Source: Fidelibacterota bacterium
GTDB taxonomy: Bacteria > Fidelibacterota > UBA8477 > JABMPR01
DNA: 64,000 bases
Reading direction: 5' to 3'
Assembly: GCA_016784025.1 (NCBI GenBank)
Contig: JADHVL010000016.1
Span: 1-64,000 of the forward strand
Of the stretch, positions 55,760-62,665 are shown piece by piece. Under the pieces are notes generated by a model. The model was not told the DNA's origin. It worked only from the letters and a program-made list of their open reading frames with translations, and did no database searches. Every line of letters begins with the position of its first letter. Within the stretch, counting starts at the first letter, position 1. Position numbers and translations under genes: made by a program.

Positions 55760-56706
55760 TGAATGTAAACTATAACCCAGCCTCCGTTTTTAATCAGGAT
55801 GTGGACTTCACATTCTATCTCATTTTTATAATATCCATCCTGTGTTTGGTTGGAATTACTGGCTTTATGATCTTCAGCGTTATTAAATACAGTCGGAAAA
55901 ACAACCCCACACCTTCCAACCTTGAGGGGCATACAGGCCTTGAAATTGTTTGGACCATTATCCCAACCATCCTGGTGATGTTTATATTTTACTTCGGTAT
56001 GCAGGGCTTTCTAAAAATGAGGAACGTACCTGAAGATGCCATGGAAATAAAGGTAGACGCCGGCATGTGGTGGTGGAAGTTTACCTACCCCAATGGTCTG
56101 GAACAAAACACAGCCCAAGGCCTTACTGTTCCAGCAGACACACCAATATATCTACCTCTGCATTCAGTTGATGTGATCCACTCCTTTTACATCCCTGCAT
56201 TTCGAGTGAAAATGGATGTGGTTCCCAAGGCTGCCGGGGCCAAAGACAACTACACCTGGTTTGAAGCCAGCCAGATCGGTGATTTTGACCTGTTCTGCGC
56301 TGAATATTGCGGTTTAAACCACGCCCAAATGATTACCAAGGTCCATGTGCTCACCAAACCTGACTATCAAGCCTGGCTTGAGGAACAATCCGCTGGTTTT
56401 ATCAAACAACAGGCCGAAAACCCGGGCCTGGCTTTGATTACATCAAAAGCCTGCTTTGCCTGTCATAGCAGCGATGGCACCAAGTTGGTTGGTCCTTCAT
56501 TCAAGGGCTTATATGGAAAAACAGAAGTGGTTGTCACAAATGGCGAAGAGCGTGAAATAACCGTAGATGATGCCTATTTGAAGACCGCAATAATGGAACC
56601 ATCAAAAGACATTGTGAAGGGTTATCAACCCCTTATGCCGCCCATGCCTTTGACTGCTGACGAGGTTCAAGCGATTATCGATCACATCAAGGAACTGTCT
56701 GAGTGA
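55759..56706 (+). CDS. coxB: Cytochrome c oxidase subunit II fused to cytochrome c (caa3 type)
   Basis: 315 residues. Two membrane hairpin helices (~18-45 and ~65-90), then the periplasmic CuA cupredoxin with His in 'VDVIHSFYIPAFRVKMD' and 'CAEYCGLNHAQM' (CxxxCxxxHxxM). A C-terminal mono-heme cytochrome c follows: 'ACFACHSSDGTKLVGPSFKGLYG' in parts, with a Met ligand in 'PLMPPMPL'. So electrons can enter through its own heme c. It lies last in the order I-III-IV-II, whereas II is usually first. No separate cleavable signal peptide is seen. Confidence 0.95.
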   Translation: MNVNYNPASVFNQDVDFTFYLIFIISILCLVGITGFMIFSVIKYSRKNNPTPSNLEGHTGLEIVWTIIPTILVMFIFYFGMQGFLKMRNVPEDAMEIKVDAGMWWWKFTYPNGLEQNTAQGLTVPADTPIYLPLHSVDVIHSFYIPAFRVKMDVVPKAAGAKDNYTWFEASQIGDFDLFCAEYCGLNHAQMITKVHVLTKPDYQAWLEEQSAGFIKQQAENPGLALITSKACFACHSSDGTKLVGPSFKGLYGKTEVVVTNGEEREITVDDAYLKTAIMEPSKDIVKGYQPLMPPMPLTADEVQAIIDHIKELSE

Positions 56707-56940
56707 CGCCAGCATGTGTCACCCTGAGGAAGCCTTTGCTGAACGAAGTCGAAGCATCGATTGGCGACCGTAAAGAAAGAGTCATACTTCGACAGGCTCA
56801 GCAAGACACTTTGATATTTAGGGGAGACACAGAAATCCTCACGATGACACTCCTTTTGTCATCCCGAGCGGAGTCGAGGGATAAATATTTATTCTGACGA
56901 GCAAAACCTCTCGACTCCGCTCGAGGAGACGAAAAAAGAT
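56707..56940. repeat. Interspersed palindromic repeats between coxB and ctaB
   Basis: Holds two facing copies of a GC-rich unit, CCCGAGCGGAGTCGAGGG (56863-56880) and CTCGACTCCGCTCG (56910-56923), which can pair as a long hairpin. To the left, GCTGAACGAAGTCGAAGCA (56739-56757) and CTTCGACAGGCTCAGCA (56789-56805) form a second imperfect inverted pair. This family of 'GAGCGAAGTCGAAG / TCGACTCCGCTCG' repeats is widespread in environmental FCB and related genomes. No gene present. Confidence 0.8.
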
Positions 56941-56983
56941 CACCATATAAGAACAAGGTCGATATAAGAAAAACCAAGAAAAC

Positions 56984-57079
56984 ATGCTAAAAGCCTACAT
57001 CCAACTCTTCCGATTGAAACCCATTTCCATGATTATGCTCATGGTGGTTTTTGCGCAGATCAAGCAAAAAGCTGACTAA
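56984..57079 (+). pseudogene. Partial duplicate of the ctaB 5' end
   Basis: A 31-codon frame (MLKAYIQLFRLKPISMIMLM, then VVFAQIKQKAD, stop) ends 2 bp before ctaB. Its first 24 codons are nearly the same as those of ctaB (MFKAYIQLFRLKPIPMIMLM, VVFA), with mostly silent differences, then diverge. It is a truncated tandem copy, intact as a small frame, and might now act as a leader peptide. Confidence 0.85.
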
Positions 57080-57081
57080 GT

Positions 57082-57942
57082 ATGTTTAAAGCCTATATCC
57101 AACTTTTTCGCCTGAAACCCATTCCTATGATTATGCTCATGGTGGTTTTTGCGCATATGTATGCTTTAAATGAAACCGGTTTACCGTTTCAGTGGACATC
57201 CCTCATTATTCTAGTGCTTACCACAGGCATGGCCAATGGAGCCACCTTTGCCCTGAATCAATACTATGAGCGCCATGGTGATGCAAAAATGATCCGAACC
57301 CAGGGTCGCCCAATTCCATCTGGTCAAATATCTCCTCGTGCGGCTCTTATAGCGGGGCTGGCTTTCTTTGCCCTGGGAATCGCGTTGCAATATGTGTTGA
57401 TCAATGAAGCAACCGCCCTGGCAACATTTTTATGTGGTGGTTTGTATGTCTGGAGCTATACCCCGTTGAAGTCACGCTCAAGCATGAGCACTTTAATTGG
57501 TTCCTTACCAGGAGCTTTGCTGCCCTTTATCGGCTGGTATTCTGTGACCCAGGGTGTGAATTTGATGATTCTATGGATGTCCCTCATGATCTTTTTGTGG
57601 CAGATTCCACATACCTTTGTGATCTGTTATCGCTATAAAGATCAATATCTGGCTGCAGGTGGCAAGCAATTACCGTTTGTTGCTGGAGAAGACGCTTCTT
57701 TCCGTCAAAGCCTTTGGTATACCCTGATCAATATCCCACTAATTTTTGTGCCTTTTGTCTTTAAGGTTTCAGGACCAATCTATCTGATGATTGCCACCGT
57801 GATTACCATGGGAGCCGTTGTGATGGTCACCCGTTTTTATAGCAATCGCGAGCTGGCCACAGCCAAACAGTTTTTCCGCTATATGTTGATTTATCTACCA
57901 GTCCTGTTTGTGAGCATGGCTGCCAACCGTATGAATTTCTAA
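57082..57942 (+). CDS. ctaB: Protoheme IX farnesyltransferase (heme O synthase)
   Basis: 286 residues, UbiA family, 8-9 membrane helices. The prenyl-diphosphate site is 'FALNQYYERHGDAKMIRTQGRPIPSG' in parts; the first motif reads NxYYERxxD rather than NDxxDxxxD, keeping Asn and the last Asp. The second motif region is 'YRYKDQYLAAGGKQLPFVAGE' in parts. Converts heme B to heme O for the A-type heme of the oxidase encoded upstream. The ATG follows the stop of a duplicated 5' fragment by 2 bp. Confidence 0.9.
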   Translation: MFKAYIQLFRLKPIPMIMLMVVFAHMYALNETGLPFQWTSLIILVLTTGMANGATFALNQYYERHGDAKMIRTQGRPIPSGQISPRAALIAGLAFFALGIALQYVLINEATALATFLCGGLYVWSYTPLKSRSSMSTLIGSLPGALLPFIGWYSVTQGVNLMILWMSLMIFLWQIPHTFVICYRYKDQYLAAGGKQLPFVAGEDASFRQSLWYTLINIPLIFVPFVFKVSGPIYLMIATVITMGAVVMVTRFYSNRELATAKQFFRYMLIYLPVLFVSMAANRMNF

Positions 57943-57963
57943 AAAACCAACTTACCCCTACAG

Positions 57964-58449
57964 TTAGGGATTAAGCATCTTTTGCATGATAAAATCATGC
58001 TCATTTTCTTTTACAACCAGAAAACCCAACCGATCATATAAGGCTTTAGCTGGATTGTTTCGATCTACACTCAAAGAGATGGATGACAGTTCTCTGGCCT
58101 GATATTGTCTTGAAATTGAGTTAATGAGTTCTGTGCCGATACCTTTACTTCGAAACGCAGGAAAAACCGCCACGCCAATCTCAGGGATATCAATACCAAC
58201 AAAGCCAAAGCCCTCACATGGGGGTTGGTGAGCCCTCCCCCAGACAGCACCAACCAACTGTCCATTCTCCTCAGCCACTACAGCCAAGTCATGGGGAATT
58301 GATCCCCAGTCCTTATAGTACTTTAATAATTCTGGTAACTCCAGAACTGAGCGTGGATAGGCTTTCCTTCCCTTTGGAACAAAAAGAGATTCATAGAGCA
58401 TTTCTTTAAGAAAACCAGATTCAGATGGATGCATTTCCCGATCAATCAC
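57964..58449 (-). CDS. GNAT-family N-acetyltransferase
   Basis: 161 residues. Motif A 'IGVAVFPAFRSKGIGTELINSISRQ' in parts has the RxxGIG acetyl-CoA loop; motif B 'ISLSVDRNNPAKALYDRLGFLVV' in parts is typical. Start overlaps the end of the upstream membrane-protein gene by 4 nt. Convergent with ctaB. Substrate unknown. Confidence 0.9.
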   Translation of the reverse strand: MIDREMHPSESGFLKEMLYESLFVPKGRKAYPRSVLELPELLKYYKDWGSIPHDLAVVAEENGQLVGAVWGRAHQPPCEGFGFVGIDIPEIGVAVFPAFRSKGIGTELINSISRQYQARELSSISLSVDRNNPAKALYDRLGFLVVKENEHDFIMQKMLNP

Positions 58450-58946
58450 GGGACAGGAACGCTGGGTTTTAGTTTTCTTCGCTCATTCAGATAAATCAAC
58501 AATCCCAACAGAACAAAGCCGTATTCACCGATATATGCAACCGTCTCAAAACGCCACAATCCCAGTCCAATCGTTTGGGCTCTATCAAAAAAAAGGGGCA
58601 TGCCTGTATCTGCAGCATAAAAAGCGATCTTGGGAGAGGCTATAATATCCAGGAATGTGTGACTGAAAACCAGACCCCCTATAATCAGTGCTGTTCTTTG
58701 ACTTTTACTAATCCAGAGCACAAAACCCCCGGCAAGTACCGACCAGAACACACCCATGACAAGACTGTGAGAATACGGTGAATATGATCCTGTTGCATCT
58801 GTGGGAATGGTTTCAATACCCATAGCCCATAATATCATAAAGATGACTTCGATAAACTCTGAAGCCAGAATGAGCCAGCCCACATTTATTTTTGGAGCGA
58901 TTCTTTTGGCTGCCAGACCCACACCAATATGTGCCATAGCTGGCAT
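58446..58946 (-). CDS. Multi-helix membrane protein (DUF457/YdjM-like)
   Basis: 166 residues with four to five membrane helices. 'MAHIGVGLAAKRIAP' at the start, 'SPYSHSLVMGVFWSV' and 'GLVFSHTFLDIIASP' place conserved His/Asp residues near the membrane face, as in the LexA-regulated YdjM/'metal-dependent hydrolase' DUF457 group. Activity unproven in that group. Co-translated with the acetyltransferase downstream. Confidence 0.6.
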   Translation of the reverse strand: MPAMAHIGVGLAAKRIAPKINVGWLILASEFIEVIFMILWAMGIETIPTDATGSYSPYSHSLVMGVFWSVLAGGFVLWISKSQRTALIIGGLVFSHTFLDIIASPKIAFYAADTGMPLFFDRAQTIGLGLWRFETVAYIGEYGFVLLGLLIYLNERRKLKPSVPVP

Positions 58947-59134
58947 ATACTCCCCCTTGTGTTATCAATTAAAAAGTAGAGCAGAAAATAATCTAAACAG
59001 GCATCACAAAATGAAAAAACATTTGTTATAAAGCCGACATGCTATGGTGTTTATATGGGTTATTAAACTTTAGAAGAAGGTCGTGCATTGAAAAAGTCTA
59101 TTCGACATTAAGTCGAAACCATGGTGAGAAGGAG

Positions 59135-59506
59135 TTACTTTTTATCTAGATAGCTTTCGATTTCACCCAAAAAGGTGTCGGGATTAATGGGTTTCTTTAT
59201 ATACCCAGTACATCCAGCATTTATGGCTTTTTCTTGATCGCCAGGCATGGCATAAGAGGTGATAGCCACAATGGGAACCGCTTTAAGGGCATCGTCTTTT
59301 CGGAGCTCCATGGCCACTTCATAGCCATTCATTTTGGGAAGCTGGATATCCAGCAAAATTAAATCGGGCTGCACGGATTTAGCCAATTCCACACCGTCTT
59401 GTCCATCATAAGCCTGAGAAACACCATGACCGTTTTTCTGAAGAAGAAAGGAGATCAGATACATGTTGTTTTCATTATCTTCAATAATAAGTGTTTTAGT
59501 CTTCAT
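59135..59506 (-). CDS. CheY-like response regulator (receiver only)
   Basis: 123 residues, a single receiver domain. Acidic pocket Glu9/Asp10 ('LIIEDNENN'), phospho-acceptor Asp53 ('LILLDIQLPKMNGYE'), Ser/Thr in 'IVAITSYAMPG' and Lys in 'GYIKKPINPD'. No output domain, so it signals by protein contact. It starts 3 bp after the stop of the histidine kinase and is its likely partner. Confidence 0.93.
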   Translation of the reverse strand: MKTKTLIIEDNENNMYLISFLLQKNGHGVSQAYDGQDGVELAKSVQPDLILLDIQLPKMNGYEVAMELRKDDALKAVPIVAITSYAMPGDQEKAINAGCTGYIKKPINPDTFLGEIESYLDKK

Positions 59507-59509
59507 GTT

Positions 59510-60973
59510 TTATTTCTCCAGGGTTACAGGCAAGGCGACTGAAAAAGTGCTTCCAACACCGGGCTCACTTACCACGGTTATATTGCCACTTAACAATTCA
59601 ACCAATTTTTTACTAATGGCCAACCCGAGACCGGAACCTTCTTTAACGCGATCCAGACCAGTATCAATCTGACGAAAGGTTTCAAAAATGGTTTCCAGGT
59701 CTTTTTCGCTAATCCCAATGCCAGTATCGATGACATCTATATACAAAAAGTCCTCTTTCAGGTAGCTGTTAACAATGATTTCACCTTCGTCAGTAAACTT
59801 GATTGCGTTGTTTATCAAGTTCAGCAAGACTTGCTCCAGCCGTCTTTTATCACTGAATAGCCGGGGCATGTTTGACTCAATATTGTGTCTGAGGCGCAAC
59901 CCCTTTTTTTCAGCAAAAGGTCTCAGAGAGCTCACGGCCATGACCAGTAGCAAGTCCACCTTAAAGTCTTCATCATAGACCTGAATGCGTCCCGATTCAA
60001 TTTTAGAAATATCGAGAATATCGTTTATCAACTCCAATAAATGTGAAGCGCTCCCCTTAACCATACTTAGCTGCTTGGTTTGCTCTTCTGATAGAGGTCC
60101 AGCCATTCCCTGCAGGAGGATACCGGTAAAGCCAATGATAGAATTTAGGGGTGTTCGCAATTCGTGAGACATGGATGCCAAAAAAGCTGACTTCAGATGG
60201 TCAGACTCTTCTGCTTTTGTTTTGGCAGCCTCCAACTCAACAGTTCTCTCTGCCACGAGCTTTTCAAGGTGTTGTTCATGGTCGTGAATTTTCCCAAGCA
60301 TGTCGTTAAAACTGCCTACAAGCAGACCAATCTCATCTCGGGAGTTTGATTTTACTCGAATAGTGTAATCACCGGATTCTTTAATCTGTTTGGCCGTCTC
60401 AGCCAGCTTGCCAATGGAGTCGGATATGGGTCTTTGAGCACGGATTGACAAAAGTCCAGCCAGAATTATACCTGCAATAAAGAGCAAAAAGGATTGCCAG
60501 ACCGCCTCAAGTAACTCTGACCTCCGATTACTTGAATCTAACCTTAGGGCTATCCAGCCGACTTTTAAATCGTCGAAAATAATTTTTTTTGTAAGAACAA
60601 AATACCCATGTCCAGCCGATTTTCTCTCGGCATCCAAAAGACCAAAACTATAGTCAGTAAAACCTTTTCGGTCAAAACGGGCAAAAACGTCACCGCGGTG
60701 GTCATAAACCACTGCATTGAGAACATCTGTTTGGGTTTCCAGCGATTCCAGCACATCAGTTGCGGCCTCGTTGTCAAAAAACAATAGAGCCGAAATGCTA
60801 TTGGAACCTAATACTTCCGCCAGAGTTGACATGCGGGTAAATGCACGGACTTCATATTGGTGATACTGGCTATACAGATAGATACCCACAAAGAAAACCA
60901 GGATAAACAGGGTCGTAAAAAGTTGAATTGAAATCAGCTTTAATTTGATTGACAGGTCTTGAAATTTAGTCAC
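59510..60973 (-). CDS. Membrane sensor histidine kinase with HAMP domain
   Basis: 487 residues. Two membrane helices (~15-35 and ~155-175) flank a periplasmic domain of the CHASE8 kind (residues ~36-150, 'VLGSNSISALLFFDNEAATDVL' in parts). Then HAMP, a coiled coil, the HisKA box 'FLASMSHELRTPLNSIIGF' and the HATPase with 'LLNLINNAIKFTDEG' (N), 'DVIDTGIGISE' (G1) and 'GSGLGLAISKKLVELLSG' (G2). Autophosphorylates on the His and passes phosphate to the receiver encoded downstream. It overlaps the YfiR-like gene by 8 nt. Confidence 0.93.
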   Translation of the reverse strand: MTKFQDLSIKLKLISIQLFTTLFILVFFVGIYLYSQYHQYEVRAFTRMSTLAEVLGSNSISALLFFDNEAATDVLESLETQTDVLNAVVYDHRGDVFARFDRKGFTDYSFGLLDAERKSAGHGYFVLTKKIIFDDLKVGWIALRLDSSNRRSELLEAVWQSFLLFIAGIILAGLLSIRAQRPISDSIGKLAETAKQIKESGDYTIRVKSNSRDEIGLLVGSFNDMLGKIHDHEQHLEKLVAERTVELEAAKTKAEESDHLKSAFLASMSHELRTPLNSIIGFTGILLQGMAGPLSEEQTKQLSMVKGSASHLLELINDILDISKIESGRIQVYDEDFKVDLLLVMAVSSLRPFAEKKGLRLRHNIESNMPRLFSDKRRLEQVLLNLINNAIKFTDEGEIIVNSYLKEDFLYIDVIDTGIGISEKDLETIFETFRQIDTGLDRVKEGSGLGLAISKKLVELLSGNITVVSEPGVGSTFSVALPVTLEK

Positions 60974-61538
60974 GGAAAGGGGTTTCCTCTTCGCCGACTA
61001 AAATTGCCAGCTTTAACAAGTGAGAACTAGCCGTCAGATTGGCGGCCTGGAGCGCTTTGCGATTTATTTCCAGCTTTATTTTGCCATCACGCTTTATGAA
61101 ATTAATAGCGCCATCGCTGGTGGCGAAGCCAAGTGATTCTCCAACCAACAGTATGTTTTGAGGTGGAATCTTTGGACGCAGTTTGTGAAAAGCTTCGGTT
61201 TGATTAATGGGGACAAAAAGAATGTCACAAACCTCAATTTCCTCAACACTTTCTACTCGCTCAACCTCAATTTTTTGACCCTCTGAAGCTCGTTCTTTGG
61301 ACATTTGTCTTAAGGGAAGTAGAATATCATCTAACCCATAAACACCTATTTTGAAATTTTTAACGGTGTCCAGGGTTGTCCAGCTTATGTATTTTGTAAA
61401 ATTAATTAAAAAGACAGCCTTCATCCGCGTATCAGGATTCACACGAATTCGCTGAGCCTGAATAGAAAGCAGAGGCACAAGGAGCAGCAAGACACCACGT
61501 ATCAAGAGGGGGCGAAGAATAAAAAACCGGTTAAACAT
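60966..61538 (-). CDS. YfiR-family periplasmic protein
   Basis: About 190 residues from the ATG at 61538 (signal peptide 'LLIRGVLLLLVPLLSIQAQ'); a TTG at 61601 extends the frame but has no ribosome site. The YfiR (DUF4154) pattern is clear: 'MKAVFLINFTKYISW', 'FKIGVYGLDDILLPL', 'CDILFVPINQTEAF', 'ILLVGESLGFATSDGAINFI' and 'KIKLEINRKALQAANLTASSHLLKLA' in parts. In Pseudomonas YfiR inhibits the cyclase YfiN from the periplasm; here the partner is probably the CHASE8/HAMP kinase encoded directly after it. Confidence 0.88.
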   Translation of the reverse strand: MFNRFFILRPLLIRGVLLLLVPLLSIQAQRIRVNPDTRMKAVFLINFTKYISWTTLDTVKNFKIGVYGLDDILLPLRQMSKERASEGQKIEVERVESVEEIEVCDILFVPINQTEAFHKLRPKIPPQNILLVGESLGFATSDGAINFIKRDGKIKLEINRKALQAANLTASSHLLKLAILVGEEETPFRD

Positions 61539-61673
61539 CTGTGTTGAAACAAACTCCTTTAGTTTAGCCCTCAAGCTAAGTGGAGAGCGAGCTGTTTCCA
61601 AAAAAGAAGCGCGGCCAAAAGGGTTGTTGTGATAATGTTCACATCTGATCTAAACAGTGTTTTTAAGTGGAGC

Positions 61674-61705
61674 AGGAAAAAAGAAACAGGTTAAAATTAA
61701 ACCTG
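61674..61705 (-). terminator. Rho-independent terminator after the glycyl-radical activase
   Basis: On the minus strand CAGGTT-TAATTTT-AACCTG is followed by TTTCTTTTTTCC. It starts 8 bp after the activase stop codon and ends the glycyl-radical operon. Confidence 0.75.
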
Positions 61706-61712
61706 CCGAACT

Positions 61713-62621
61713 TCATCCCCCAATACTGGCCAAGACCCCAAAGCCATTGAAAATCTCGACAATTTCCAACTGACGATGTTGGTCAGGTTCACCCATGAGG
61801 GTTGAATCATAACTTTGCCCCAGTTTTTCATGTTTTTTAGCAGCAGAATTGTGGAAGGGTAGCAGGTTAACGGCTCTCGTCTTTCCAGGTAAGGCGGCAA
61901 TGAAAGCCGCTGTAGCTTCAATGTTTTGATCATCATCATTTACACCTTTGATGAGCGGTATTCGGATGACGATGTCAACATCCGTTTTGGCCAGGAGCTG
62001 CAAATTGATCAGAATATTTTTGTTGTTGACCCCCGTATACATGAGGTGTTTTTCCGAGTCTATCATTTTCAAATCGAACAAAAACAACTCGGTCTTAGCT
62101 GCAACCTGCATCAACAATTCGGCGCTGGCAAGTCCAGCAGTATCCACACATCGATGAATACCCCTATTTCCACATTCATCCAGCAGAGGAATCAAAAGGT
62201 CGGGGTGCATGAGCGGCTCTCCCCCTGAAAAGGTTACCCCACCTCCTGATTCATCCATGAGTGACTTTTCGCTAGAGATAACCCTAATGATGTCGTTTAT
62301 CATGAGCTGCTCCCCTGACATTTCTGTTGCCCTGGTGGGGCAAACCTCCGCACACTTACCACACAGAACACATAGATCCTGGTTTGTGACAATACCATCT
62401 GATGTCAGAATGCAGGCGTTTTGCTCACAAGCCTCAACACAAGCTTCGCAACCAATACATTTTTCCCGGCTATACATTTTTTGTATTACCGTGGAGTGAC
62501 TTTCTGGATTGTGACACCACGCGCAGGACAAGGGACAGCCCTTAAAAAAGACAGTAACCCGGATGCCAGGGCCGTCATTAATAGCATAGCGCTTGATATC
62601 AAAAATGAGGCTGGAGCTCAT
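61713..62621 (-). CDS. Glycyl-radical enzyme activating enzyme (radical SAM)
   Basis: About 302 residues from 62621 (MSSSLIFDIKRYAINDGPG); the frame is open to 62654. The radical SAM cluster motif is 'FFKGCPLSCAWCHNPES' (CxxxCxxC). An insert with two ferredoxin-like [4Fe-4S] sites, 'CIGCEACVEACEQNAC' and 'CVLCGKCAEVCPTRA', places it with the activases of dehydratase/lyase-type glycyl-radical enzymes rather than with simple PflA. It installs the glycyl radical on the partner encoded 12-45 bp upstream. Oxygen-sensitive. Confidence 0.9.
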   Translation of the reverse strand: MSSSLIFDIKRYAINDGPGIRVTVFFKGCPLSCAWCHNPESHSTVIQKMYSREKCIGCEACVEACEQNACILTSDGIVTNQDLCVLCGKCAEVCPTRATEMSGEQLMINDIIRVISSEKSLMDESGGGVTFSGGEPLMHPDLLIPLLDECGNRGIHRCVDTAGLASAELLMQVAAKTELFLFDLKMIDSEKHLMYTGVNNKNILINLQLLAKTDVDIVIRIPLIKGVNDDDQNIEATAAFIAALPGKTRAVNLLPFHNSAAKKHEKLGQSYDSTLMGEPDQHRQLEIVEIFNGFGVLASIGG

Positions 62622-62665
62622 TTGGTCTTTGGCTTGAAGCGTGGTGGCTATCAAAAGAAGTGGCT

